From positions 124,001 through 188,000 of the forward strand of contig SCUB01000010.1 in assembly GCA_004297465.1 (NCBI GenBank): 64,000 nucleotides of DNA, written 5' to 3'. Position numbers and translations under genes: made by a program. Position 1 is the first letter of the stretch; each line of letters begins with the position of its first letter. The stretch is from Xanthobacteraceae bacterium (GTDB taxonomy: Bacteria > Pseudomonadota > Alphaproteobacteria > Rhizobiales > Xanthobacteraceae). This document shows, piece by piece, positions 26,793 to 35,106 of this stretch. The notes below the pieces were generated by a model that had not been told where the DNA came from, ran no database searches, and saw only the letters and a list, made by a program, of their open reading frames with translations.

Positions 26793-28538
26793 GTGCGGCT
26801 CAACACAGTGCCCCGGCGCCTGATTGCTCTCGTACTTCTCGTTTTCGTGCCGATCAGCGCGCTGCTCGCCTTCATGATCTGGCGTTTTGCGCACGACATG
26901 CTCGAAGCGCGGAAGGATACGCTGACCGTCAACGCGCACGCGCTCGCCGTCGCCGTCGACGCCGAAATCCAGAAACACGTCATCACGGCGGTCAATCTTT
27001 CCCACGCGACCATACTGAAGGAAGGCAGGCTGGAGAGTTTCCACGATCTGGCGCGTCAGGATTTGACCCAGCTCGCCGGCTCCCGCCTCCTTCTCGTCGA
27101 TGGCGCCGGGCGGCAGATCCTCAATACCAGCCAGACATTTGGCGCGCCGCTGCCCGATATCGACATGGCGACGATCCTGGACCAGCGCCCCGCGTCGAAG
27201 GAGTTCTGGATTTCCAATATCGCGACGGGCCTCCTCGATGAGGCTCCGGCGGCCGGCGTCATCGTTCCGATGCCGCAAGAGGTCGCTGGCGGCGGCTACC
27301 TTGTCGTGGTCATCAATCCCGACAATCTGATGCGCAGCCTGTACGCCGCGACACTGCCGGAGGGCTGGTTCAGCGGCATCATCGACCGCAACGGCAATCA
27401 CCTTGCCCGCAACATCGATCACCATCGCCTGCTCGGCAAGCCGGCCAACGCGGCCTGGCGCAACGCCGCAAGGGCGTCTCCGGAAGGCCTGATCGACACC
27501 GTCACGTTCGAGGGCGAGCCGGTGCGCATGTATTTCATAAGCTCGAAGCTGTCGGGCTGGAGCACCGGCATCGGCGTCGCGAAACGCCAGCTGTGGGTTG
27601 CGATCCGGAGCGCCATTCTCGGAATCAGCATGGTGACGGTCGGCATTCTGGCCATCACGCTGATGCTGGTGGTGCTCGCGGGTTCCGGCATCATCCGCCC
27701 CATGCGCTCGCTCGAACATGCCGCGCTGGCGCTTGGCGAAGGCAAATCCCCCGCGGTCGGCCCCACCGGCCTGCGCGAGGTCGACCGCGCGCTCGATGCC
27801 TTCAACGTGGCCGTCAAAAGCCTCGCGGATCACGACCGGAGGCAGAAGCTGCTGGTCGGCGAGCTCAGCCATCGGGTCAAGAACATCCTCGCCCTCATCC
27901 ATGCACTCGCCAAGCTCAGCTCGCGCACGGCGCCCTCCCTGCCGGAATTCCTTGAAAGTTTCGAGCAGCGCATCCTGGGCCTCTCCCGCACCCACGACCT
28001 GCTCACCAACGGCGGCTGGACCGGCGCGCCGATCGGGGAGGTGCTGGAGCTGGAACTCGCCGCCTTCACCGGCACGCTTTCCAGCCAGGTCCACCTGGCG
28101 GGCCCGCCGATCGAGCTGTCCCCTCGGCAAACCTGGTCCTTCAGCATGATCGTCCATGAACTGGCCACCAACGCCGCAAAATACGGCGCCCTGGCCAGCC
28201 CGGTCGGCATGCTCGAAATCGTCTGGAAGAAGGATGGCGCCGGGAGCAATCGTCGCCTGACGCTCGACTGGCGGGAACGGGGCTGCGGCGAGTCCGCCCC
28301 CCAGGAGCCGGCCCAGCCGCCCTATGAAGGCTTCGGCACCGTCATGATCCGGCGCATCGTCCAGTACGAGCTTAAAGGCACCATCAAGATGGATTTTTCG
28401 GCCAATGAATTCCACTGCCTGATCGAATTTTTGGTCAAGGACGGGGCCAGTGACGACGAAGCGAAGGAAAAGGGCAAGTCCCCCAACGCAGAGTCCCCAA
28501 ACGCAGAACCCCCAAACGCAGAGACGCCACCGGTTTGA
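26793..28538 (+). CDS. Membrane HWE/HisKA_2-type sensor kinase with Cache-like domain
   Basis: The product is about 581 residues with the GTG start at 26793. There is a first membrane helix (LIALVLLVFVPISALLAFMI), a periplasmic double-Cache-like domain of about 230 residues, and a second helix (MVTVGILAITLMLVVLAGSG). HAMP-like sequence (IIRPMRSLEHAALALGEGK) and a kinase core with H-box LVGELSHRVKNILALIHALA and N-box HELATNAAKYGAL follow. GAGGGA is about 11 bases before the GTG; longer in-frame forms lack a ribosome site. The C-terminus is a repeated PNAE-type Pro/Asn/Glu tail. Its proximity to phyR suggests a general stress input, which is inference. Confidence 0.87.
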   Translation: MRLNTVPRRLIALVLLVFVPISALLAFMIWRFAHDMLEARKDTLTVNAHALAVAVDAEIQKHVITAVNLSHATILKEGRLESFHDLARQDLTQLAGSRLLLVDGAGRQILNTSQTFGAPLPDIDMATILDQRPASKEFWISNIATGLLDEAPAAGVIVPMPQEVAGGGYLVVVINPDNLMRSLYAATLPEGWFSGIIDRNGNHLARNIDHHRLLGKPANAAWRNAARASPEGLIDTVTFEGEPVRMYFISSKLSGWSTGIGVAKRQLWVAIRSAILGISMVTVGILAITLMLVVLAGSGIIRPMRSLEHAALALGEGKSPAVGPTGLREVDRALDAFNVAVKSLADHDRRQKLLVGELSHRVKNILALIHALAKLSSRTAPSLPEFLESFEQRILGLSRTHDLLTNGGWTGAPIGEVLELELAAFTGTLSSQVHLAGPPIELSPRQTWSFSMIVHELATNAAKYGALASPVGMLEIVWKKDGAGSNRRLTLDWRERGCGESAPQEPAQPPYEGFGTVMIRRIVQYELKGTIKMDFSANEFHCLIEFLVKDGASDDEAKEKGKSPNAESPNAEPPNAETPPV

Positions 28539-28560
28539 AACCGATAGCGTCTCTGTTTCT
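28520..28560 (+). terminator. Intrinsic terminator overlapping the kinase stop codon
   Basis: AGAGACGC (28520-28527) pairs with GCGTCTCT (28547-28554), and an inner CGGTTT/AAACCG stem lies between them, followed by GTTTCT. The kinase TGA lies inside the hairpin. A second 10-bp inverted repeat, CCGGCTACGG at 28561-28570 and CCGTAGCCGG at 28593-28602, follows. Confidence 0.78.
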
Positions 28561-28646
28561 CCGGCTACGGAGGGAAAGATGCCGGGGGGTGGCCGTAGCC
28601 GGATATCTGGTAAACGTGGACCGGACGCGAAGGTTCCTGCTCTGGA

Positions 28647-28730
28647 TCAATTAAGTCCGCCGAACAGCCAGATCAGAATCAGTAGCGGGATCGGGATACC
28701 GAGCAGCCAGAGCAGCGGATACCGTCCCAT
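28647..28730 (-). CDS. 27-residue hydrophobic small protein
   Basis: A tiny open frame encodes MGRYPLLWLLGIPIPLL followed by ILIWLFGGLN: a single membrane helix with a GIPIP kink. AAGGTGGG lies about four bases before the ATG. Similar 25-30 residue IPIP-containing membrane peptides occur beside stress genes in rhizobial genomes (from memory, not verified). It is 59 bases downstream of the DUF6496 gene on the same strand and so may be co-transcribed from the EcfG-type promoter at 29128-29103. Function unknown. Confidence 0.72.
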   Translation of the reverse strand: MGRYPLLWLLGIPIPLLILIWLFGGLN

Positions 28731-28789
28731 TGTCCCACCTTTTTCGCGTGGTTAAGTCCCGTCCGCGATGACGGCCTTTTTCGCCAGCG

Positions 28790-28975
28790 TCAGCCGGATT
28801 TCCGTTTCGGAACTTTCTTGCCCTTGCTGCGGGCTTCGGAAAGACCAATGGCGATGGCCTGCTTGCGGCTTGTCACCTTCTTGCCGCTGCGGCCGCTGCG
28901 CAGTGTTCCGGCCTTGCGCTTGTGCATGGCGCGTTTCACGTCCTTGCTCGCGCTGGGCGAATATTTTCGGACCAT
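28790..28975 (-). CDS. DUF6496-type small basic protein
   Basis: The 61-residue, very Lys/Arg/Ser-rich product (MVRKYSPSASKDVKRAMHKR, then GTLRSGRSGKKVTSRKQAIAIGLSEARSKG) is the family often annotated DUF6496. It is probably nucleic-acid-binding by composition, and its function is unknown. GGGAGAG precedes the ATG at 28975. An exact EcfG-type promoter faces it at 29128-29103 on the minus strand, so it is a likely general stress gene. Confidence 0.85.
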   Translation of the reverse strand: MVRKYSPSASKDVKRAMHKRKAGTLRSGRSGKKVTSRKQAIAIGLSEARSKGKKVPKRKSG

Positions 28976-29102
28976 GACATTCTCTCCCTGTGAATTGCTC
29001 CCTCTCCCTCCGTGAATTGCTCCGCGATTTTCCCGTGATTTGAACTCGCGTGAACCGGAACATGATCGCGCAAGGGGCAGCTCGCGGAAATTTCGTTGAG
29101 GT

Positions 29103-29128
29103 AACGGGAACAAACACGGAGAAGTTCC
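29103..29128 (-). promoter_or_regulatory. EcfG-type promoter facing the DUF6496 gene
   Basis: On the minus strand GGAAC (29128-29124), a 17-base spacer, and CGTT (29106-29103) form an exact consensus. It is back-to-back with the csbD promoter on the plus strand. Confidence 0.83.
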
Positions 29129-29170
29129 AGCATCTCCAGCGCTGCATGGCGTCATGCGATCCGGTTCGGC

Positions 29171-29196
29171 GGAACAAAGCGCGCGGCACATGCGTT
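29171..29196 (+). promoter_or_regulatory. EcfG-type promoter before the csbD-like gene
   Basis: GGAAC at 29171-29175 and CGTT at 29193-29196 with a 17-base spacer, 53 bases before the CsbD-like start codon. Confidence 0.83.
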
Positions 29197-29249
29197 GGGT
29201 TGGACGAAAATTCAATAAGGAGAAGAAAAGTTCATAAGGAGAAAAATTA

Positions 29250-29450
29250 ATGAACTGGGACCGCGTTGAAGGAAACTGGAAGCAGGTCAAGGGATCGGTT
29301 CAGCAGAAATGGGGCAAGCTCACCGGCGATGATCTCGATGTTATCGAAGGCAAGCGTGTCCAGCTCGTGGGCCGCATCCAGGAGCGCTACGGCATCAACA
29401 AGAATGAGGCCGAACGCCAGATCGACTCGTGGCTCAAGACGATGACGTAA
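29250..29450 (+). CDS. CsbD-like stress protein
   Basis: The 66-residue product is a canonical CsbD family member: MNWDRVEGNWKQVKGSVQQK, KWGKLTGDDLDVIEGKR and LVGRIQERYGINKNEAERQI, with the conserved WL near the end. CsbD proteins are small, hydrophilic, helical and strongly induced by general stress; their activity is unknown. AAGGAG lies upstream of the ATG. The EcfG promoter is exact, so regulation by EcfG is well supported. Confidence 0.94.
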   Translation: MNWDRVEGNWKQVKGSVQQKWGKLTGDDLDVIEGKRVQLVGRIQERYGINKNEAERQIDSWLKTMT

Positions 29451-29561
29451 GGGCCCGCATATTTAAAAACATATTGCCCGCGTTTGAACATGACGCGCAT
29501 TTTTCGAAACGTCGCCAGGGAATAAAACGATCCTGGGTGCGAGGAAAGGCAAGGGACCGCG

Positions 29562-29642
29562 ATGAACGAAGGCGTGGTGCAAGCCTGCAGGCGCCTCACG
29601 TTTGATAGCTCACCTGCCCCTTCGCAACTCCAGGACATCTGA
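29562..29642 (+). CDS. Possible 26-residue small ORF before a terminator
   Basis: ATG at 29562 follows AAGGGA by five bases and opens a frame of 26 codons (MNEGVVQACRRLTFDSS...) whose stop is two bases before a strong terminator hairpin. That placement suggests a short transcript, coding or not. There is no family match that I know. It could equally be the 3' leader of csbD mRNA or a small RNA. Confidence 0.3.
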   Translation: MNEGVVQACRRLTFDSSPAPSQLQDI

Positions 29643-29643
29643 G

Positions 29644-29679
29644 AAGGCGTTCCTCACACCGAGGAGCGCCTTCCCTTTT
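29644..29679 (+). terminator. Intrinsic terminator
   Basis: AAGGCG-T-TCCTC pairs with GAGGA-G-CGCCTT (one T-G wobble) around loop ACACC, followed by CCCTTTT. It ends the csbD transcript. Confidence 0.82.
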
Positions 29680-29719
29680 ATGTCTCGCCTTTTACGTCTC
29701 GCGGATTACTTTCTCGCGG

Positions 29720-31411
29720 TCACTTCGTTTTCCCGGGCGCGATGACCGGAACAAGAAGGTGGGAATCGTATTTGCCGCCGGTGTGGATGACATGCTCGCC
29801 GGCGTTGATCGTCCTGGGATGGCCGGCAAGCACGATCCAGCGGGCGTATTTGTAGATGTCGCTGCCTTGCACGACGACGCGCAGCGTCTCGCCCGCGGCG
29901 AAGCGGGTGCTCGACGGCCAGATCTCGATCTCGACCGGCACCGCGACGCCCGGCTTGAGCTTGAGCTGGCGCTTGTGCAGCAGCCATGGCTGATGCGGCG
30001 TCGAGCGCTCCTCGTCGAGTTCCCGGTGCGAGGCGCGCAGCCAGCCGAGCGCGACGGGTCCGTCTTCCAGCGCGCTGAAGGCGGCGAACGGCACATATTT
30101 GCCGTTGCGGTCGAACTTCTGGACCGCGACGAAGATGTCCATGTCGTCGGCGCCATCGGCCTCGACCCAGAGTCGAAGTTTCATGTGCCCGGTGAGTTCC
30201 GTTGTTTCGCGAAACACATGATCGAACTGCACGCGCTCCTGGCGGTACGCCGCCGGGCTGCGGGATTGGTCGCCGGGCGCATCATAGCGCGCCTGCGACC
30301 TGACCTTGACCGGCGCCGCTTTCAGCGCGCCGCCGCGCGCGTCCAGGAACAGCTTCTTGTATTTCGTCCGCGCCAGCGGCCATTCCGTTTCGTTGCGCGA
30401 CTTGCCGACATAATAGCGGTCGCGCACCTCGAGCCGGACCCTGGGCCATTTCGGCACGTCGTTGTCGATGCCCTTGAGAAACCGGTCGAAGAAGGCCCGC
30501 TGCCTCTCCACGCTGTCGGGCTGGTGAAAGTTCTCCCATTTCTTGCGGCCATGCACGAGCAGCCACTTGTCCTTCGAGGCAATGCGGTTGAAGCCCTGCA
30601 GCGTGCCGCGCAGATGCAGCCCCTGGTCGGCCCAACTCGCCACGACGAAGGCGGGCACGTCGATCCTGGTGAAGTCGGCGACCTTGGTGGCCCAGTACTC
30701 GTCGAACAGCGGATGCTCCTTCATCATCCCCAGAATATCTTCGACCCTGTTCGCCGAGTAGGAGATGGACTTCTGCCAGACCGGCGAGAAGAACGTCTCG
30801 GGAATGCCGCCGTGGAAGGCGAACTCCCGGTACATGTCGCTCAAACCCTCCCACGGATTGATGGCGGCGAGATGCGGCGGCTGCGTCGCCGCGATCAGCC
30901 ACTGGATGATCGCGAGATAGGAGACGCCCGCCAGCCCGACCTTGCCGTTGCACCAGTCCTGCACGCCGGCCCACTCGATCAGGTCGTGGCCGTCCCGCGC
31001 TTCCTCATGGCCCCAGAACGTGGCGTCTCCCTCCGATTGCCATGAGCCGCGCGGATCGACGTTGATGATCGCATAGCCGCGCGGCACCCAGTACAGCGGA
31101 TCGGGCGCCTCGAAATTGGTGTATTTCGAATACCACTCGCGCCTGACGCCGCCCTCCTTGAAGAAATAGCCGTACTGGAACGGCCGGTGCTTGCCATAGG
31201 CGCTCCAGGCGACCAGCGCCGGAACCTTCTCCTTGCCTTCGGGGCGCGTCACGTTGATGTAGATTTTCACGCCGTCGCGCATCGGCACGGCGACATCCTG
31301 CTCGATGATCATGCCGTGCTCTTTCGTCACCCGATATCCGAGGCCCGGATACTGATGCTCGGTCGGTGGCGTTCCCTTGCGGAACAGCCGTTCGAAGGCC
31401 TTTTTGCTCAT
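29720..31411 (-). CDS. CocE/NonD family alpha/beta hydrolase (first copy)
   Basis: The 563-residue product has the X-Pro dipeptidyl-peptidase/CocE layout: an N-terminal hydrolase domain (VAVPMRDGVKIYINVTRP; nucleophile in VGLAGVSYLAI; Asp in ASWADQGLHLRG; candidate His in WENFHQP) and a C-terminal jelly-roll domain (from about 380, with FDHVFRETTELTGHMKLRLW). Such enzymes cleave esters or amides of small acyl groups. No signal peptide is present. The ATG at 31411 has GGAAG six bases upstream; an ATG at 31423 is possible. It follows an acyl-CoA ligase gene by 23 bases, so the hydrolysis product may be the acid that the ligase activates. Confidence 0.88.
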   Translation of the reverse strand: MSKKAFERLFRKGTPPTEHQYPGLGYRVTKEHGMIIEQDVAVPMRDGVKIYINVTRPEGKEKVPALVAWSAYGKHRPFQYGYFFKEGGVRREWYSKYTNFEAPDPLYWVPRGYAIINVDPRGSWQSEGDATFWGHEEARDGHDLIEWAGVQDWCNGKVGLAGVSYLAIIQWLIAATQPPHLAAINPWEGLSDMYREFAFHGGIPETFFSPVWQKSISYSANRVEDILGMMKEHPLFDEYWATKVADFTRIDVPAFVVASWADQGLHLRGTLQGFNRIASKDKWLLVHGRKKWENFHQPDSVERQRAFFDRFLKGIDNDVPKWPRVRLEVRDRYYVGKSRNETEWPLARTKYKKLFLDARGGALKAAPVKVRSQARYDAPGDQSRSPAAYRQERVQFDHVFRETTELTGHMKLRLWVEADGADDMDIFVAVQKFDRNGKYVPFAAFSALEDGPVALGWLRASHRELDEERSTPHQPWLLHKRQLKLKPGVAVPVEIEIWPSSTRFAAGETLRVVVQGSDIYKYARWIVLAGHPRTINAGEHVIHTGGKYDSHLLVPVIAPGKTK

Positions 31412-31434
31412 GTGGTCTTCCATCCCCCAGTCGA

Positions 31435-32964
31435 TCAACGCAGAGCGGTGCGGTCGATCTTGCCCAGAACATTGCGCGGCAGCGCATCGACGAACTCGAT
31501 GATCTTCGGCCTGCGGTAGCGCGGCAGCTCGGCGCTCTCCAGGCAGTATCGGTCCACATCCTCGGCGGTAAGCCCGGCATCGCGCCGCACGATCAGCGCC
31601 TTGACCACCTGCCCCCACTTCTCGTCCGGCACGCCGACAACGGCGACGTCGGCGATCGACGGGTGCTTGGACAGGAAGAACTCCACCTCCTGCGGATAGA
31701 TGTTCTCCCCGCCGCTGATGATCAGGTTGTCGATGCGGTCGATGGGGAAGATGTATCCGTCGCTGTCGACCCGGACGATGTCGCGGGCGTATTGCCAGCC
31801 GTCGCGGGCCCGCAGCTTGTCATGCGGCGTGCAGTAATAGTCCGAAACGCTCTGCGCGCCGCGGTTGATGATCTGCCCCTCGCCGGGAATCTGGATCTGC
31901 TGGTCGGGCGACGTCTCCATGCCTTCAGACGCGGCGATGACGCGCACCTCCTGGAAGTAGCTCGGCTTGCCGATGCTTTCCCATTTCTCTTCCGGCTCAA
32001 GGCCGGTGTGGCAGGTGGTGATCGCGGTGCAGCTTTCCGTGGTGCCATAGGTGTTGATCACCTCGCAACCTAGCTCCCGGCGGACGCGGCGCAGCAGCGT
32101 CGTCGGCAGCGGCGAGCCGCCGCTGCGCAACAGCCGCAGCGAGGATATGTCGAGGTCGCCCAGTTGCTGCCTGGCCTCGGCCAGCTGGTACATCTGCGTC
32201 GGCACCGCGAACGACTCGGTGACCTTGTGCCGCGCGATCAGGCGCAGGGCCCTGGCCGCATCGTACTCGCCGATCATGACCTGCGCGGCGCCGACGAACA
32301 GATAGGCGACAAAGAAATTGGTCGCCGCGCCGATCACCACCGGCGCCAGGCTCATGCCGACATGGCCACGGTCCAGACCCATTTCCAGGCAGTACTGGAT
32401 GGCGGTGATGACCTGCGTTTCATTGGTGAAGGCGGCGCCCTTCGGCCGGCCGGTGGTGCCCGAGGTGTGGATGACGTTGCACAGGTCGGTCTCCCGGATG
32501 TCGACCCATGGCGGCTCCGTCGCCGCATAGCCGGCATGGTCGTCGAAGCGCACCGCGCCGGGCGGGATCGGATCGCCGACGCCAATGAACCGGCAGAAAT
32601 CGGCGCCCGCCATGATCTCGGCGACCTTGCCGGAGAATTCGGAATTGAAGAGCAGTATCTTCAGCTTCTCCTGCTGGACCGTGTAGCCGAGCGGGCCCGC
32701 GGACAGCCGATAATTCAGGCCGGAGGACACCGCTCCAAGTTTCTGGCAGGCAAGGAACCCGATCGCGAACTCCGCGCAGTTATGCAGCAGCAGCCCCACG
32801 CCATCGCCCTTCCTCACTCCCAGATCGAGCAGGAAATTGGCGAACCGGTTCACGCAGGCATTGAGGTCGGCATAGGTGTAGGTCCGCTCGCCGCCAATGA
32901 CGGCATTTCGGTCGGGCCATCGGGCAACATTGCCGACAAAACCATCGCGTAGCGTCCCAAGCAT
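31435..32964 (-). CDS. AMP-forming acyl-CoA ligase/synthetase
   Basis: The 509-residue product belongs to the acyl-CoA synthetase class I superfamily. It has P-loop VIHTSGTTGRPKGAAFTN, INTYGTTESCTAI, the IDRIDNLIISGGENIYPQEVE hinge, and terminal PRNVLGKIDRTALR with the catalytic lysine. It activates a carboxylic acid to its CoA thioester; chain type cannot be read from sequence. GGAGG precedes the ATG at 32964 by nine bases. It lies between a CocE-type hydrolase gene and a LIV-type transporter on the same strand, forming a probable uptake-hydrolysis-activation pathway. Confidence 0.9.
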   Translation of the reverse strand: MLGTLRDGFVGNVARWPDRNAVIGGERTYTYADLNACVNRFANFLLDLGVRKGDGVGLLLHNCAEFAIGFLACQKLGAVSSGLNYRLSAGPLGYTVQQEKLKILLFNSEFSGKVAEIMAGADFCRFIGVGDPIPPGAVRFDDHAGYAATEPPWVDIRETDLCNVIHTSGTTGRPKGAAFTNETQVITAIQYCLEMGLDRGHVGMSLAPVVIGAATNFFVAYLFVGAAQVMIGEYDAARALRLIARHKVTESFAVPTQMYQLAEARQQLGDLDISSLRLLRSGGSPLPTTLLRRVRRELGCEVINTYGTTESCTAITTCHTGLEPEEKWESIGKPSYFQEVRVIAASEGMETSPDQQIQIPGEGQIINRGAQSVSDYYCTPHDKLRARDGWQYARDIVRVDSDGYIFPIDRIDNLIISGGENIYPQEVEFFLSKHPSIADVAVVGVPDEKWGQVVKALIVRRDAGLTAEDVDRYCLESAELPRYRRPKIIEFVDALPRNVLGKIDRTALR

Positions 32965-33176
32965 GTGCGTCTTCCTCCGGGCAGCTATTCCGTCTGGCTG
33001 CCGCAAGTTTCGCGGATTTGAAGTCCCGATCCCGAATTTCGCGAAATGCGCTTATCCGAAAAAAGCGCGGGGGGTGTGATGCGCGACGCGCGATGAAACC
33101 GTCGCCCGTCGCGCAAGACCCACCCATCAGCCGCAACCCATGGACCGCGATTTGTCCATAGTATGGGCAATACGGC

Positions 33177-34367
33177 CTAGCGTCCCGCCTGCGGCAGGCT
33201 GTATTTCCAGCCCTTCTTGGCGGCATCGATCTCGAGAAGGTGAGAGCGGATGTAGCCGTCGCCGGTATCCTTCATGGTGATGTCGTTCAAACCGCGCCAT
33301 GTTTTGAGGGCGCTCAACCCGTTCATGATTTCGGCGCGGGCTTTTTCCACGTCGGTCGCGCCGTCGATCTTCCTGTCCCTGATGACGCCGATCAGCATCA
33401 TCGCCGCATCGTAAGCCAGCGTCGCGTTGGCGACATTGGCGGGCTTGGCAAGGCTGGTCGTTTCATCCGACAGCTTGGCGTAGCGCGCGACAAATTCGTC
33501 GTGGCCCTTGATCCCGGAGGCCGCTTCATTGGTGTTGAAGCCGATCGTATGCACGTAGCCGGCGCCCGCGTTCACCACTTGCGGGAAATTGCCGGGCCAG
33601 ATCAGCGCGTTCACCAGCACCGGCGCCTTGAACCCCTGGGTATCGAGTTCCTTGAGGACAGCCAGCACGTTCGGCGGGAACGCGCTCAGGAACACGGCAT
33701 CCGGCGCCAGCCCGCGGATCTTGATCGCGGTCGGCGAGAAGTCCGTCATGCGCGTGTCGAACCCGACGGTGTCGACGATCTCCAGACCATTGGCTTTCGC
33801 GGCCTTCTGGAACTCGTTGATGCCGGACGCGCCGGAGGCCTCCTTGAGATCGCCGGCGACGACGATCTTCTTGACCTTGGGAAACTTCTTGATGAATTCC
33901 GCGACCCCCTCGGGGACCATCAGGTCATCCGGCGGATGCAGACGCAGCGCGTAGGGCTTTTGCGAAATGCCCGGCTTGAGCGCCGTCCAGTTGAGCACCG
34001 GAGCCTTCATCGAATTGGCGAGCGGCGCCACGCTCTCCCAGGTCGTGCCGGAAATCGGCCCGAGCGAGGCTACCACCCCGTCCGCCACATGGCGGCGGAA
34101 CAGCAACACCGCCTGGTCCGCGCGCCCCTGGTCGTCGTCGAGCAAGAGTTCGATCTTGCTGCCGTTGACGCCGCCCGCCTTGTTGACGTCATCGACGGCC
34201 ATGGTGATTCCGATGCGGTACATCGTGCCGTTCGGGGTTTGAAATCCCGAAAGCGGCAGGCTGACGCCGAGCTTGATCGGCGGCTTGTCGGCGGCAAGCA
34301 ATGCCGAACTGGCGATCACGCCCGTCAGCAGCGCACACCCGGCCGTGAACTTGCGTCTATTCATCAT
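33177..34367 (-). CDS. LIV-type ABC transporter substrate-binding protein
   Basis: The 396-residue periplasmic protein has a signal peptide ending near SALLAA and the type I fold of Leu/Ile/Val-binding proteins: IKLGVSLPLSGFQTPNGTMYRIGITMAVDDVNKAGGVNGSKIELLL (opening), GPISGTTW, and [31 protein letters not shown] precedes tandem ATGs; the first was used. It precedes livF, livG, livM and livH on the same strand, giving a complete transporter. The ligand is probably an aromatic, branched or amide compound matching the neighbouring hydrolases, but this is inference. Confidence 0.93.
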   Translation of the reverse strand: MMNRRKFTAGCALLTGVIASSALLAADKPPIKLGVSLPLSGFQTPNGTMYRIGITMAVDDVNKAGGVNGSKIELLLDDDQGRADQAVLLFRRHVADGVVASLGPISGTTWESVAPLANSMKAPVLNWTALKPGISQKPYALRLHPPDDLMVPEGVAEFIKKFPKVKKIVVAGDLKEASGASGINEFQKAAKANGLEIVDTVGFDTRMTDFSPTAIKIRGLAPDAVFLSAFPPNVLAVLKELDTQGFKAPVLVNALIWPGNFPQVVNAGAGYVHTIGFNTNEAASGIKGHDEFVARYAKLSDETTSLAKPANVANATLAYDAAMMLIGVIRDRKIDGATDVEKARAEIMNGLSALKTWRGLNDITMKDTGDGYIRSHLLEIDAAKKGWKYSLPQAGR

Positions 34368-34386
34368 GGCACTCCTCCCTCTGGTT

Positions 34387-35106
34387 TTATGTGAATCCGA
34401 GATATTGATTGAACAGCTCGGTATCGCGGGCGAGCATGTCGGCCTCGCCCTGCCGGACGATCACTCCCTGCCGCAGCACGTAGCCACGGTCGGCGAAACG
34501 CAGGGCGGCATGGACATTCTGCTCGACAAGCAGAATGGCCATTCCTCGCGCCTTGAAGCCGCCCAGCACGCGATAGGCCTCGCGCACCATGCGCGGCGAC
34601 AGCCCGAGCGACGGCTCGTCAAGCAGCAGGATCTTCGGCGGGCTGATGATGGCGCGGGCCAGGGCCAGCATCTGCTGCTCACCTCCGGACAGGTTGCCGG
34701 CTGGCTGCTGCTGGCGTTCCTTGAGCCGGGGGAAATGGGTGAAAGCCTCCTCGACCGCGTCGGCGAACGAGCGCGCCGGCGGATACATGTCGAAGGCGAG
34801 CTGGAGATTTTCCAGCACCGACTGCGTGGTGAGAACGCCACGGTTCTCCGGCAGATGCAGAACACCCTGGCGCGCAAGCCTGTGCGTGGGAACACGGCCG
34901 GTCGGCGCCCCGTCAAGGCGAATGGCCCCGGTCCACGGCAGCATGTTGCAGACGGCGCGCAACAGCGTGGTCTTGCCCGCGCCGTTGGCGCCGACCACCA
35001 CCACGGTCTCGCCGGCGCGCACTTCGAGCGTGCAGCCGCGCAGCGCGCCGATCGGACCATAGGACACATGCAGGTCGTCCACCGCGAGCACGGGCGTTTC
35101 AGTCAT
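34387..35106 (-). CDS. livF: ABC transporter ATP-binding protein LivF
   Basis: The 239-residue ATPase has Walker A GANGAGKTTLLRA, signature NLSGGEQQMLALARAI, Walker B KILLLDEPSLGLSP, and the LivF-specific GVLHLPENRGVLTTQSVLENL region. Its 5' end overlaps the livG stop. The start ATG at 35106 (MTETPVLAVDDLHVSYG) is preferred; 35115 is an alternative. Confidence 0.95.
   Translation of the reverse strand: MTETPVLAVDDLHVSYGPIGALRGCTLEVRAGETVVVVGANGAGKTTLLRAVCNMLPWTGAIRLDGAPTGRVPTHRLARQGVLHLPENRGVLTTQSVLENLQLAFDMYPPARSFADAVEEAFTHFPRLKERQQQPAGNLSGGEQQMLALARAIISPPKILLLDEPSLGLSPRMVREAYRVLGGFKARGMAILLVEQNVHAALRFADRGYVLRQGVIVRQGEADMLARDTELFNQYLGFT

Noticed and set aside
33240-34394. Long plus-strand frame opposite the LIV binding protein gene
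   Set aside because: Low-complexity His/Arg-rich shadow of a clear periplasmic binding protein.
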